A DNA stretch of 64,000 bases from an uncultured bacterium (GCA_949288485.1 CASEKC010000006.1:28709-92708), one strand, 5' to 3'. Numbered from the stretch's first letter, positions 1 to 9,096 are shown. Numbers and translations are program-made. Notes: generated by a model not told the origin, from the letters alone.

Positions 1-1164
1 TTTAGCAAGTCTTGAACCAATTTCAACGTGACTTCCTTCAATTTCAAAATCACTAGCTTTACCAATATCATGAAGTAAACCAGCTCTTTTAGCAATTTGT
101 TGATTTAATCCAAGTTCAGCAGCCATTACTCCACAAAGTTGAGCAGTTTCAATTGAATGTTCGAGTTGATTTTGTCCATAAGAGGTACGATATTTAAGTC
201 GGCCAACATTATAAACGAGTTCTTTATCCATTTTTCCTAAGCCAAGTTTGAAGATTGCATCTTCTCCAGCTTTTCTAATAGATTCATCAACTTCTTTTTG
301 ACATTTAGCAACAACTTCTTCAATTCTTCCAGGTTGAATTCTACCATCTTTAACTAAAGTTTGAATTGCTTTTGAAGCAACTTCTCTTCTAATTGGATTA
401 AAACAAGATACAGTAATTGCTTCAGGAGTGTCATCAATTAAAATATCAACACCAAGTAAAGATTCTAAAGATTTAATATTTCTTCCTTCTCTACCAATAA
501 TTCTTCCTTTCATTTCATCGTTAGGAAGAGAAATTACATTAATTGTTCTTTCAGTAGTAACTTCTTGAGAATGACGGGCAATTGCATTAGCAATTATTTC
601 TTTTGCTACATCATCAGCTTTATTTTCAGCTTCTTCTTCTTGTTCTTTTAAATACTTAGTAATATGAAGAGCTTCTTTTTCTTCAACTCTTTTAAAAATT
701 TCTTCTCTTGCTTCTTTTTCAGTTAAATTAGCAACTTTTTCTAATTCACCTAAAATTGAATTAATTTTAGTATCAAGAGTTGATTGTCTTTTACGATTTT
801 CTTCGATCTGTTTATCAACTAATTTTTCTTTTTCTTCGACTGCTTCTTCTTTTTTAATTAATTGAGCATCACGATAATCAATTGATTGTTCTCTTTGTAA
901 AAGTCTATTTTCTTGAGCGACAACTTCTTGTTTTCTTTCTTTAATATCTTTTTCCGCTTCTTGTTTCATTTCATAAACAGTTTGTTTTGCATCTAAAGTA
1001 GCATTTTTTTGAATATGCTCAGCTTTAATTTCTGCTGCTTTTATGATTTTATCAGCTTTACTATCAGCTCTTTTTTTAGCAAAAACTGGAATAAAGTAAC
1101 AAAGTAAAAAACCAATTATAGCGCCGCCAACAATGCCACAAATTAAGGCTATAACCCATTCCAT
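1..1164 (-). CDS. rny: Ribonuclease Y, N-terminal part (cut by window edge)
   Basis: Membrane-anchored endoribonuclease that starts decay of many mRNAs in Firmicutes. Reading the minus strand from the ATG at 1162-1164 gives a hydrophobic anchor (about residues 3-23, rich in I, G and V), a long charged coiled coil (about 30-190), a KH domain containing GRIIGREGRNIKSLE, and the start of an HD domain with LLHDIGK near residue 361. The reading frame is open to base 1, so the C-terminal part lies outside the window. An AAAGGAG ribosome-binding site sits 8-9 bases before the ATG. It follows recA, as in Bacillus, but recA has its own terminator and rny its own promoter. Family call is certain from domain order. 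Confidence 0.97.
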   Translation of the reverse strand, partial: MEWVIALICGIVGGAIIGFLLCYFIPVFAKKRADSKADKIIKAAEIKAEHIQKNATLDAKQTVYEMKQEAEKDIKERKQEVVAQENRLLQREQSIDYRDAQLIKKEEAVEEKEKLVDKQIEENRKRQSTLDTKINSILGELEKVANLTEKEAREEIFKRVEEKEALHITKYLKEQEEEAENKADDVAKEIIANAIARHSQEVTTERTINVISLPNDEMKGRIIGREGRNIKSLESLLGVDILIDDTPEAITVSCFNPIRREVASKAIQTLVKDGRIQPGRIEEVVAKCQKEVDESIRKAGEDAIFKLGLGKMDKELVYNVGRLKYRTSYGQNQLEHSIETAQLCGVMAAELGLNQQIAKRAGLLHDIGKASDFEIEGSHVEIGSRLAK

Positions 1165-1329
1165 GTTTTTTATCTCCTTTTAAAAAATTATTTAAAGTAT
1201 CAAAACAAAATAAATTTATAATTATGGACTAATTTATAAACGTTATTTATTTTAAAAATTTATTTAAATATAAAAATAATTTGATATAAAAAATATATAT
1301 TTAAAAGCATCGTTTGATACTACCCTCTT

Positions 1330-1338
1330 ATTATAACA
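1330..1338 (-). promoter_or_regulatory. Probable extended -10 promoter of rny
   Basis: On the minus strand the sequence reads TGTTATAAT, a TGn plus perfect -10 hexamer, about 165 bases before the rny start. No good -35 is visible at 17 bases, as expected for an extended -10 promoter. The leader that follows contains a 9-bp inverted repeat (1196-1204 with 1313-1321). The rest of the 310-base gap between rny and recA holds only this leader and the recA terminator. Confidence 0.5.
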
Positions 1339-1392
1339 AATAGAAAACAAAATATAATAAAAAGTTAGTAAAAAATGTCGATTTAACGTAAT

Positions 1393-1435
1393 AAAAAAGA
1401 GATGGCTATTATTAATTTATAAAATAAACCATCTC
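1393..1435 (-). terminator. Rho-independent terminator after recA
   Basis: Minus strand: GAGATGG pairs with CCATCTC, with further A/T pairs inside the arm, followed directly by a run of six T. It lies 40 bases past the recA stop. Confidence 0.8.
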
Positions 1436-1474
1436 AAATTTGTTTTTTAAACTTTAGTTTTAATAAATAAACAA

Positions 1475-2566
1475 CTAAGCTTTCATTTCATTAGCATTAG
1501 CTTCATTAATCTTTTCAAGTAATTCAGCTTCTTGATTTATTGTTTCTTTTGTTGCATTGTGTTTTTCTTTTAATTTTGCACGATTATCTAAAACTTGTTT
1601 TTTAAGTTTTTCAAATAAATCTTGGTGTTCTTTTAAGAATTGCTTAGCAGTTTCCCTACCTTGACCCATTCGGTCTCCTTCATATTCATACCAAGCACCG
1701 CTTTTTTTAATAAATCCAGCTTGAACGCCTAAATCTAAAAGTTCACCTTCTTTAGAAATTCCTTTTCCATAAATTAGGTCGAGTTTAACGCTTTTAAATG
1801 GAGGAGCAACTTTGTTTTTTACAATTTTAAAAACAACAGTGTTACCTATAACATTAACACCTTCTTTAATTGCTTCGCTTCGACGAATATCCATTCTAAT
1901 TGTCGAATAAAATTTTAAAGCTCTTCCGCCAGTAGTTGTTTCATTATTTCCATAAATTACACCGACCTTTTCTCTAAGTTGGTTAATGAAAATAATAGTT
2001 GTTTTAGTTTTTGCTAAAAGTCCAGAAATTTTTCTTAAAGCTTTAGACATCATACGTGCTTGTAAGCCTACTGAAGAATCAGTCATCATTCCTTCAAGTT
2101 CGATTTGTGGGACAAGTGCGGCAACACTATCAACAACGATTAAGTCAATGGCGTTAGATTTAGTTAAAGCTTCAACGATTTCGAAAGCTTCTTCTCCACA
2201 ATCTGGTTGAGAAAGAACTAATTCATCGATTTTAATACCGATTCTTTCGCTATAATCTGGATCAATAGTGTTTTCTACATCGATATAAGCGCATCTCCCG
2301 CCAGCTTTTTGAACTTCAGCTACTGCCGTTAATGCTAATGTCGTTTTTCCACTACTTTCAGGACCATAAATTTCAATAATTCGTCCTTTTGGATAACCTC
2401 CGACTCCTAGCGCTTCATCTAAAAGTATACTTCCAGATGAAATAACTTCCATATCAATGGAATTTTTTTCGCCAAGACACATAATAGAGCCTTGACCAAA
2501 TTGATTTTTAATCTCCTTTAAGACTTCTTCGAGATTAGGTTGATTGATTTTTTTATTTTGCTTCAT
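1475..2566 (-). CDS. recA: Recombinase RecA
   Basis: ATP-dependent strand-exchange protein for recombinational repair. The start was placed at the ATG at 2564-2566 (protein [10 protein letters not shown]..., 363 aa) because GAGGT lies six bases upstream; an upstream TTG would add eight residues overlapping that site. Walker A GPESSGKT is at about residues 68-75, Walker [13 protein letters not shown] and the L2 region [11 protein letters not shown] with GGRALKFY are all present. The C-terminus is a long charged, helical tail, normal for the family. It lies between pncC and rny, the usual Bacilli order. A 15-codon open frame whose DNA is nearly copied in front of the ABC genes at 31.4 kb overlaps the leader (see 2571-2618). 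Confidence 0.98.
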   Translation of the reverse strand: MKQNKKINQPNLEEVLKEIKNQFGQGSIMCLGEKNSIDMEVISSGSILLDEALGVGGYPKGRIIEIYGPESSGKTTLALTAVAEVQKAGGRCAYIDVENTIDPDYSERIGIKIDELVLSQPDCGEEAFEIVEALTKSNAIDLIVVDSVAALVPQIELEGMMTDSSVGLQARMMSKALRKISGLLAKTKTTIIFINQLREKVGVIYGNNETTTGGRALKFYSTIRMDIRRSEAIKEGVNVIGNTVVFKIVKNKVAPPFKSVKLDLIYGKGISKEGELLDLGVQAGFIKKSGAWYEYEGDRMGQGRETAKQFLKEHQDLFEKLKKQVLDNRAKLKEKHNATKETINQEAELLEKINEANANEMKA

Positions 2567-2570
2567 CTTT

Positions 2571-2618
2571 TTACCTCGTATACAATACAAGAATGCTAGA
2601 AATCAAAAAATTATTCAC
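2571..2618 (-). promoter_or_regulatory. Leader element shared with the ABC operon; possible 15-codon leader ORF
   Basis: Minus strand directly before recA. A 36-base stretch (plus-strand 2578-2613) matches the sequence before the ABC gene (plus-strand 31360-31395) at 33 of 36 positions, including the 20-base core ATTTCTAGCATTCTTGTATT. In one frame it is a GTG-initiated ORF ([14 protein letters not shown], stop TAA) whose end overlaps the recA ribosome-binding site. The ABC copy reads [11 protein letters not shown] in the same phase. Two of the three base differences are silent Leu changes. Promoter, operator, leader peptide or repeat are all possible. Confidence 0.45.
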
Positions 2619-2623
2619 TTTTT

Positions 2624-3082
2624 TTAAATTTTTTCAAAAATTTTTTCAAAAGCATAATTAGTAGCAGCTTCTCTAAGCTCATTTCTACTTAAATTATAAT
2701 GTTTTTCATAAACTTTTATTTCATTAAAAAATATAATTGCAATAAATACTGTTCCTGATGGAACATTAGTATTTGAAGTTGGCCCAGCTTCTCCAGTAAA
2801 AGAAACTACGATATCACTATTAAAAATTTCTTTTCCTTTTTTAGCCATTTCTAAAGCAACTTCTTTACTAGCAACGCTATATTTTTCAATTAAAGATTTA
2901 TCAATTTTAAGAACGCTTTCTTTAATAAAAGTTGAATAAGAAACAATTGATCCTAAAAATGTTTGACTACTTCCAGGAATATCAACTATTTTTTTAGCGG
3001 CAAGTCCACCACTAAAAGATTCAACAAAAGAAATTGTTAAATGTTTTTCAATTAATTTTCTTACTAATTTTTCATTAATCAT
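2624..3082 (-). CDS. pncC: CinA C-terminal domain protein (nicotinamide-nucleotide amidase type)
   Basis: Family member that deamidates nicotinamide mononucleotide in NAD salvage. The 152-aa protein consists only of the CinA C-terminal domain: SVESFSGGLAAKKI near the N-terminus, then PGSSQTFLGSIVSYS, the V-A-S-KEVALEMA segment and FTGEAGP, in family order. The N-terminal molybdopterin-binding-like domain of full CinA (about 410 aa in Bacillus) is absent, so the name pncC is preferred to cinA. It sits between pgsA and recA, 16 bases after pgsA, probably in one transcript. Activity is inferred from the family. Confidence 0.88.
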   Translation of the reverse strand: MINEKLVRKLIEKHLTISFVESFSGGLAAKKIVDIPGSSQTFLGSIVSYSTFIKESVLKIDKSLIEKYSVASKEVALEMAKKGKEIFNSDIVVSFTGEAGPTSNTNVPSGTVFIAIIFFNEIKVYEKHYNLSRNELREAATNYAFEKIFEKI

Positions 3083-3098
3083 TAATCTATATTATAAA

Positions 3099-3755
3099 TT
3101 AATCAATTAAAACCTTATAGTTATCTTTTAAATATATAAATCCACTTAAAAGTGATAAGAAACAAGCAATATAGCAAACAATATCGCTTATATGTAATAA
3201 ATATGGGAATGAATAATCAAAGAATAAAAAAGGAAAACCATTTAATAGAACAAATGTTATTGCAAACATTTCGGCTACTGTTTTAGCTTTTCCAAAAATA
3301 TTAGCAGCGATAACTTTTCCTTTTGAAGCAGCAATAAATCTTAATGAATCAACAATTAAATCACGAATGATCATTAAAATTACTAAAAAGAATGGGAAAG
3401 TTAAATGAGATGATAAACTATCAAAGTTTAAACATAAAAATACCATTATTCCGTTTATTAACATTTTATCGGCTAATGGATCTAAAAATTTACCTAAATC
3501 AGTAACTTCATTATTTTTTCTAGCTAAATATCCATCTAAAAAATCAGTTAAAGAAGCGATTAAAAATATAACTAATATAATAATATTAATTAAATTTATT
3601 TCGACATTATCATTAATTTTTAAATTTAAACTAGAAACTAAAAAGACATTAAAATGATCTAAATAATATAAAACAAATATACCTATAATTAAAAGAATAG
3701 CAATTACAATTCTAGCAATTGTAATTTTTGTTGGAGTGTTAATTTTCATTTTCAT
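3099..3755 (-). CDS. pgsA: CDP-diacylglycerol-glycerol-3-phosphate 3-phosphatidyltransferase
   Basis: Integral membrane enzyme making phosphatidylglycerol phosphate, the first committed step to phosphatidylglycerol. The CDP-alcohol phosphatidyltransferase signature D-x2-DG-x2-AR-x8-G-x3-D-x3-D is seen as DFLDGYLARKNNEVTDLG followed by KFLDPLADK around residues 67-93. Several hydrophobic helices flank it (about 10-30, 50-68, 100-118, 160-210). The 218-aa length is normal. MKMK offers two starts two codons apart. Order pgsA, pncC, recA is as in Bacilli. Confidence 0.94.
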   Translation of the reverse strand: MKMKINTPTKITIARIVIAILLIIGIFVLYYLDHFNVFLVSSLNLKINDNVEINLINIIILVIFLIASLTDFLDGYLARKNNEVTDLGKFLDPLADKMLINGIMVFLCLNFDSLSSHLTFPFFLVILMIIRDLIVDSLRFIAASKGKVIAANIFGKAKTVAEMFAITFVLLNGFPFLFFDYSFPYLLHISDIVCYIACFLSLLSGFIYLKDNYKVLID

Positions 3756-3796
3756 ATTTAAAGATTATAATCCATTCTTATTTATATATAAAAGAA

Positions 3797-3822
3797 AAAG
3801 TTTAGATTAATAATCTAAACTT
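3797..3822 (-). terminator. Terminator of rnpB
   Basis: Minus strand AAGTTTAGATT pairs with AATCTAAACTT and is followed by TTTCTTTT. It lies just after the 3' end of the RNase P RNA. Confidence 0.8.
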
Positions 3823-3845
3823 ATAAATTTCTTAATAGTTATGAG

Positions 3846-4216
3846 AATCAGTCCATAAGCCATGTTCTGTTATATACAACCATTTATCTAAGTATATTAA
3901 TTAAATAATTTACCTATAGAATTCTTTTCTTAATTCAAGTCTTCTATTTCCTCTACCAAAATTTGAGTTTCTCACTTATGGGGTTTACCAACGTTTCACT
4001 TCCTTTATTTCTAAAAGACTCGTCACTGTGGCACTTTATATAATTTTTACCATGATTAATAAATAATTTTAGGTAAGAATTACGCCGTTACCCTCTCATA
4101 AAGGTACCTAGTTTTATGAATTATTATCTAGCATAATCACTATAATCATCACAGATTATGTGAGCATGGACTTTCCTCTACTTTTAAAAATAAAAGCAGC
4201 GGTTGCATAGACTGAA
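3846..4216 (-). ncRNA. rnpB: RNase P RNA (Bacillus-like, class B)
   Basis: Catalytic RNA of tRNA 5' maturation. Read on the minus strand, the conserved blocks appear in order: GAGGAAAGTCCATGCTC near 4165-4180, GAGGGTAACGGCG, GTGCCACAGTGACGAG, GTGAAACG with TAAACCCC, GAAACTCAAATTTTGGTAG, and AACATGGCTTATGGACTG near the 3' end. CAGTC at the 5' end pairs with GACTG at the 3' end as P1. The AAATTTTGGTAG block and the location just after gpsB match the Bacillus arrangement. Ends are estimated to within a few bases. Confidence 0.93.
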
Positions 4217-4237
4217 AATATTTTATTTTTTTAAAAA

Positions 4238-4603
4238 CTATTTTAATTTTGAAGGGTCAACACCAAGACTGTAGAGTTTTTTTTCATACATTGCACATCT
4301 TTTTAATAATTCTAAATTATCTAAAGATGAAGGAGCGTAGCTTTCAGATTGCTTTTTTGTTTGTGACTTTAACCCTACTAATTCTTGTTCTCTTTTTAAA
4401 TCTCGTAAAGATGCTTTTAAAGATTCATTCTCTTTTTTTAATGTTGTAATTGTCTCATCATTCTTTTTAATATATTCATCTAAATATGAATAATCCTTTA
4501 AAACTAAATCTAAGAATTCATCAACATCATTAGGATCATATCCTTTATAAGAAGGAATGAATTGTTTATTTAAAATTTGATCTTTATTTAAGTTAAATTT
4601 CAT
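4238..4603 (-). CDS. gpsB: GpsB/DivIVA-family cell-division protein
   Basis: Cytosolic coiled-coil adaptor linking penicillin-binding proteins to the divisome. The start is the ATG at 4601-4603 (MKFNLNKDQI, 121 aa), preceded by GGAAGGAAA; the frame runs 12 codons further upstream without a better site. The N-terminal DivIVA-type membrane-binding domain is recognisable (QFIPSYKGYDPNDVDEFLD, about residues 12-30) and is followed by a coiled coil (about 35-85) and a short helical C-terminal region. Short length and the position beside rnpB favour GpsB over DivIVA. Confidence 0.85.
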   Translation of the reverse strand: MKFNLNKDQILNKQFIPSYKGYDPNDVDEFLDLVLKDYSYLDEYIKKNDETITTLKKENESLKASLRDLKREQELVGLKSQTKKQSESYAPSSLDNLELLKRCAMYEKKLYSLGVDPSKLK

Positions 4604-4779
4604 ATGTTTCCTTCCGCTTATTATTATACCTAAAAACAAAAATAAAAAAAGTAATATGATTTTTAATTCATATTTTTTTACAATTTCTTAAAATTTTATC
4701 TACTAAATAACTACTAATTACTTACTAGCACATTTTATATAAAATTTGATATAAAATTGAGTGAAATTGCTTAAAAAAA

Positions 4780-4808
4780 TTGATATTTAATTTTTATAAT
4801 GATATATT
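4780..4808 (+). promoter_or_regulatory. Promoter of tRNA-Leu(GAG)
   Basis: TTGATA, a 17-base spacer and TATATT end 10 bases before the tRNA 5' end. Confidence 0.7.
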
Positions 4809-4818
4809 ATTTAGGCAC

Positions 4819-4903
4819 GCGAGAATGGCGGAACTGGTAGACGCGTACGTTTGAGGGGCGTATAGGGCAACCTGTGTGAGTTCGATTCTCATTTCTCGCA
4901 CCA
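4819..4903 (+). tRNA. tRNA-Leu (anticodon GAG)
   Basis: Acceptor GCGAGAA pairs with TTCTCGC, discriminator A and CCA are encoded. A long variable arm and the D-loop GGTAGACGCG are typical of Leu. The anticodon GAG is at 4853-4855. A genomic island begins just downstream. Confidence 0.95.
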
Positions 4904-4918
4904 AATAAATCTTAATAA

Positions 4919-4942
4919 GTACGATGGTTATCGTACTTTTTT
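4919..4942 (+). terminator. Terminator after tRNA-Leu
   Basis: GTACGAT, loop GGTT, ATCGTAC, then six T. The same stem sequence is reused after the tRNA cluster at 16980. Confidence 0.85.
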
Positions 4943-4994
4943 ATTAATTTTACTTTATATTGAGGCGGGGTTCGACCCGTCATATTTTAGAAAA

Positions 4995-5043
4995 GTCTAA
5001 CAAACTCTAACAAATTCAAAAAAGTCTAACAAAATCTAAAATA
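4995..5043 (+). repeat. Five tandem units of about 10 bp before the ATPase gene
   Basis: Units GTCTAACAAA, CTCTAACAAA, TTCAAAAAA, GTCTAACAAA and ATCTAAAATA follow each other without a gap and end five bases before the ATG of the ATPase gene. Possible operator or relic of replication slippage. A tRNA T-arm-like piece (GGGGTTCGACCC) lies just before at 4966-4977. Confidence 0.6.
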
Positions 5044-5048
5044 AAGAT

Positions 5049-6081
5049 ATGAGTAATCCATTTTCTACAACATTTGGTATTGAACCACTAAACTATATTG
5101 AAAGAATAACCGAAACAAAAAAAGTTATTGAAGATTTTTCTAGTGATTTTCCTTCTAATTTTGTTTATTTAATTACGGGATTAAGAGGAAGTGGAAAAAC
5201 TGTTTTAATGACTAACATTGCTAATCACTTTTTATCAAAAGAAGATTGGATTGTTATTAACGTCGGCCCTAAAACAAATTTATTTGAAAATATTGCCTCT
5301 GAAATCTATGAAAATTCAAAACTTAAATACAAATTTTTAAAAGCAGAATTAAATTTTTCTTTTTCGGGAATCAGCTTAACAATTAAAGGTGATAATCCAG
5401 TCTCCTCTGTTTTTGTTTTAATTAAAAAAATGTTAGATATTTTAAATAAGAAAAACATTAAAGTATTAATCACTATTGATGAAATTCATAATTCTGATGA
5501 AATAAAAACATTTATTGAGGCTTATCAAACTCTCATAAGAGATAAATATAAAATCATGCTTTTAATGACTGGTTTATATGATAATATCTATAAATTACAA
5601 GAAAATAAATCATTAACTTTTTTATATCGAGCACCAAAAATAATGGTAGGACCATTATCAATTGCTTCTATCTCTTTTAATTATCAAAAATATTTAAATG
5701 TTAATGAAAATGTTGCTTTACAAATGGCTAAACTAACTAAAGGTTATGCCTATGCTTATCAAGTTTTAGGATATTTATTTTATGAAAATAAAATAAAGAA
5801 TTTAACAATGAACTAATTGCAAATTTTGACCAATATTTAGCTGAATATGTATATGATAAGGTTTATAGCGAACTTTCTAAAACTGAGCAAGAAATTGTCG
5901 GTGTTTTTGATAATAATGGCAATGTGAAATTATCTGATGTAGGTAAAAAATTAAATATAGATCCTAAATCATTAAGTGTTTATCGAGATAGATTAATTAA
6001 AAAAGGTGTGATACAAAAAATATCTTATGGAATAATATCTTTTACTCTTCCTCGATTTAAAGAATATTTATCTTATAAATA
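5049..6081 (+). pseudogene. AAA+ ATPase with C-terminal winged helix, frameshifted
   Basis: Read with one shift, this is a 343-aa stand-alone AAA+ ATPase of the Orc1/Cdc6-like bacterial type. The first frame (255 codons, to 5816) carries Walker A GLRGSGKT at about residue 44, Walker B VLITIDEIH and a sensor segment LLMTGLY. It stops after IKNLTMN. A shift back by one base near 5790-5806 restores FNNELIANFDQYLAEYVY and continues through a wHTH-like end (LSDVGKKLNIDPKSLSVYRDRLIKKGVI) to RFKEYLSYK at 6081. One missing A would explain it. The last 27 bases are duplicated at 7265-7291. Role unknown; such ATPases are often in defence or mobile contexts. Confidence 0.75.
6051..6077 (+). repeat. 27-bp direct repeat, left copy
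   Basis: The 27 bases starting TCGATTTAAAGAATATTTAT at the very end of the ATPase gene recur without mismatch at 7265-7291. Both copies keep the frame RFKEYLSYK followed by TAA. They bracket about 1.2 kb with the HNH gene. Confidence 0.85.
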
Positions 6082-6313
6082 ATTCGCCGCCTTTGTTGAT
6101 GATTTTTCATTTTTCATTTTTTGAACAACTAAGCCCCTGCTTAACATCTATATAATGCGGCGAAAGCAACGCCTCATCGCAGTTATTTTCCTTACAACAA
6201 TCTGTCTGTTCAAAAGATCATTTGTAAATTCTAGGACTAATTGCATTGCCTTTTAATCTTCTTTCGATTGTTTATAAATGTATACTTTTAATTTTTAATG
6301 TTTTTGTTAAATT
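6082..6313. other. Non-coding gap, locally higher GC
   Basis: Between the ATPase end and the HNH stop there is no supported gene. Segments such as CGCCGCC and ATGCGGCGAAAGCAACGCC stand out from the AT-rich surroundings. On the minus strand a short frame around 6140-6250 (MQLVLEFTNDLLNRQIVV...) is open for about 35 codons but matches nothing I recognise; it may be a remnant of foreign DNA. Confidence 0.4.
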
Positions 6314-7057
6314 TTAATACATTTTATCTCTTTTCTTTAAATTACATTTTGAACATAAGACTCTTAAATTTGATGGAATTGACTTGCCTCCTTTTGAAAC
6401 AGGAACAATATGATCTATTTGAAGTCCAACTTCGTCTGGCATATATTTGCCACAAATTTGACAAGTATAATTATCTCTTCTCATTATTTTTTCTCGTAAT
6501 TCCCTATTCATAAGTTTACGCTGATTATTACTATTATATTTTTTTAAACTTGTACTAAAGCCAATTTGTTTTAGGGATAAAAACTTTTTCTTTATTTGAT
6601 CAAGATTAAAAGCAAAAGAATGCTCGATATTTTTTACAGTATAAGGTATTTTCACATAATTTTTTTGCCTATATCTAATTTGCGAACGATAGAAATTAAA
6701 TGTTATAAAATTAGATTGAAGATTATTAAATGAAGATTTTAGTAATCGTAAATATACTTTTTTTCTCTTGTAAAATAATTTCGAAAATAAGATTCTTTTC
6801 TTTTCACTTAAATACCATTGATTAATTCTTTCGACGTTCCGATTAACTTCTTTTGCAAAAAAGTTATGATTTTCATTAATATAATCGTCTAAAATTTCAC
6901 CATAATCATTTATTCTTTTTTTTGAAATATCTATATCAATAACCCATTTATAGATTTTTCTAATTTTAAAAAAATTTTTAAAACATAGAAAAATCAATAT
7001 ACCAAGAAATAAAATAACACCTAAAACAATTAAGACAACTATGATCCGCTCTTCCAT
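6314..7057 (-). CDS. Membrane-anchored HNH endonuclease
   Basis: 247-aa protein. Residues about 4-28 are one hydrophobic helix, followed by a basic linker of about 165 residues and a C-terminal HNH domain: MRRDNYTCQICG, then DHIVPVSKGG, then NLRVLCSKCNLKKRD. Both CxxC pairs that bind zinc and the DH catalytic pair are present. HNH domains cut DNA, but a membrane anchor is unusual for a homing or restriction enzyme, so the target is not predictable. The gene is the only one between the 27-bp repeats and reads opposite to the ATPase. Confident on domains, not on role. Confidence 0.85.
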   Translation of the reverse strand: MEERIIVVLIVLGVILFLGILIFLCFKNFFKIRKIYKWVIDIDISKKRINDYGEILDDYINENHNFFAKEVNRNVERINQWYLSEKKRILFSKLFYKRKKVYLRLLKSSFNNLQSNFITFNFYRSQIRYRQKNYVKIPYTVKNIEHSFAFNLDQIKKKFLSLKQIGFSTSLKKYNSNNQRKLMNRELREKIMRRDNYTCQICGKYMPDEVGLQIDHIVPVSKGGKSIPSNLRVLCSKCNLKKRDKMY

Positions 7058-7264
7058 TTGTTTAACATACCTTTCAAAATAATAAAAACTTTTGTTTATA
7101 TTGAAAATTATAACATTTTAAAAAGGACTTGTATCTAAAGTAAATACGAGAATAGTGACAAAAAGCGGAACAAAATATTTTGAGAATATTTTTGTTAGAT
7201 TTTTAAAAGCAATACAATTTTTAACTAATTCTATTATTTAAACAATAATTAATATATAGTTTCG

Positions 7265-7291
7265 TCGATTTAAAGAATATTTATCTTATAA
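7265..7291 (+). repeat. 27-bp direct repeat, right copy (ATPase 3' end relic)
   Basis: Exact copy of 6051-6077, including the codons for RFKEYLSYK and a stop (AAG TAA instead of AAA TAA after the repeat). No rest of an ATPase gene precedes it. Confidence 0.85.
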
Positions 7292-7293
7292 GT

Positions 7294-7330
7294 AAAAATT
7301 CACTACCGTAGCGATAGTGAATTTTTATTT
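7294..7330. terminator. Bidirectional terminator
   Basis: AAAAATTCACTA and TAGTGAATTTTT form a 12-bp stem with loop CCGTAGCGA. T runs on both strands let it serve the ATPase relic (+) and the VWA gene (-). Confidence 0.8.
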
Positions 7331-7331
7331 T

Positions 7332-8785
7332 TTAAGATAATAATTCTTTTACCTTCTCTTTATATGGTTTAATTGTTTCTTCCATAAAAGATAAAACATC
7401 TAAATCATTTTTTCCTTCTAAAATAGAAACAATATTTTTACTTGCTCCTGAAAGAAGAATGACGTTATTATCTTTAATTGTTGTAGGAGTATGATATCTT
7501 CTTGAACAAACGTTAAGATAAATAACTTTTGGTACTTTTAAATCATTTTCTTTAAAAATTTCTTTAAAAGTTTCAAAGGTTGGAACATTTTCACTTCCCA
7601 TATCAAATTCCATATCAGAGATAATTAAAATTTGATCAACCTGTTCTTCTTTTTTCATTCCTTTTTCAATTTCAGCAAGTAATTTATAAGTTTTTAAAAT
7701 ATTAGTATTAGAAACATCATTAAATTTATGAATATAATCTAATTTTTCTTTTAAAGACATCCCTTCATTAAATTTAACTATTTGTGGTTTACTAGAAAAA
7801 GTAATGAAACTATCTTTAAGTTTACCTTTTAAAAGTTCACTAAAAAGAATAGCTAAAGAAGTTGCAACATTATATGGATGATAATTAAAAGAAGTCATTG
7901 AAGCGGAACCATCTCTAACTACAATGGTATTTTTTAAAAGAGGTAAACCTTCTTTCATTTTTTCCCATTGTGATTCCATTAATGAAATGTTTAAAGGATT
8001 ATCCAATATATAACGATATTCGTTAATAATATCATATGGATAAAGAGTAGAAACATTGATTTTAACCTTATTTTCTTTAAGATCACATAAATATTTAGAA
8101 AATCTTTCTCCATCATTTCTAATGAAGGCTTCACGATATTTTTTTAATGCTAAAGAAGGGAGTTTAGAATAATTAAAACTATAATCCATTTCTCTTAAAT
8201 TATTTTCTACTATTCTCCCCTTTCTTAAAGTTACTAAAATTTTACGATATTCTTTTTCTTTTAATCCTAAAGAAGAAGCTATCTTTTTAGCTAAAACTAT
8301 TTTTTCATAATTACTGCAATTTAAAGATGGCATCCATTTAGCAAGTAAAGAGATCTCTTTGTAATTCTTATTTTTTAAATTAACTAAATCATCAAATAAT
8401 CTATTTTTAATAAAATCAATTAAATTATTTTTAGCTTTAGTATCCATTAAAACAAATAAATCATCATATCTTCCAATATTAGGAATATAAGAAATTAATT
8501 TTGAAGCGACTTCAAAATTATTAGTAGCTAATAATTTATACATTGTTTTAAAAACTTCTCTTTCTCCTAAGCCATGATAAATATCACGGCTATAAAGCAT
8601 AATTGCTAAAGAAGAGATTAAATCTTCTTTTAAAGCCCTTAAAAAGATAGGTTTTAAAGTAGTTAACTATTTCTTGTAGCTCCAACACTATTAAAAAGAT
8701 CAAGGAGTGTATTTTGACTACTATAGTAAGCAACATCTCCATTTTCAGTTAAAGTTAAATTATAAAGATTACTTCTTTTTTCCAT
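7332..8785 (-). pseudogene. VWA domain protein with TROVE/DUF2828-like N-terminus, frameshifted
   Basis: The intended protein starts at the ATG at 8783-8785 (MEKRSNLYNLTLTENG) after a strong AAGGAGG, and stops after 40 codons at 8663. A one-base backward shift at about 8663-8672 continues as LTTLKPIFLRALKEDL into a 422-codon frame ending at 7332. The N-terminal part looks like the TROVE/DUF2828 helical repeats of Ro60-like RNA-binding proteins. The C-terminal VWA domain shows the MIDAS motif DGSAS and the strand LIISDMEFD. Ro-like proteins bind Y RNAs in RNA quality control and stress. A WYL regulator diverges upstream. The DUF assignment is from memory of the motifs and less sure than the VWA call. 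Confidence 0.7.
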
Positions 8786-8834
8786 AATTAAAATACCTCC
8801 TTAAATGCCTTTTAAGAATAAATAGTTATTTTTC

Positions 8835-8899
8835 AAGGCACCATAATTGATAAAAATTTCTATTTTTAAATAATCAATAAAGATTGCTGTCGGTGCCTT
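8835..8899. other. Structured intergenic element upstream of the VWA gene
   Basis: AAGGCACC (8835-8842) is an exact inverted repeat of GGTGCCTT (8892-8899). Inside, ATTGATAAAAAT pairs with ATTTTT and ATCAAT as a second hairpin, leaving about 13 unpaired bases on one side. There is no T run next to it, so it is not a simple terminator. It could be an RNA or a protein-binding DNA site between the VWA and WYL genes. Confidence 0.4.
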
Positions 8900-9096
8900 A
8901 CTCTTTCTAGACACAATACCCTTTGCATCTTTTGTTTTTAAGAATTGCTGTATGTGTCATGCTTATAGTTTAAAGTAAAGCAAGAGTAAGTGTTATTCTC
9001 AAAAAAATATTTTATTTATACCCCATAAATGTTGATAATTATCATATTTTATTTTAAAATAATATAAATTTTAGACCACAAAAAGAGGGAATAATT

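Noticed and set aside
4995..5043. CRISPR-like array
   Set aside because: Units of 10 bp without spacers; no cas genes anywhere in the window.
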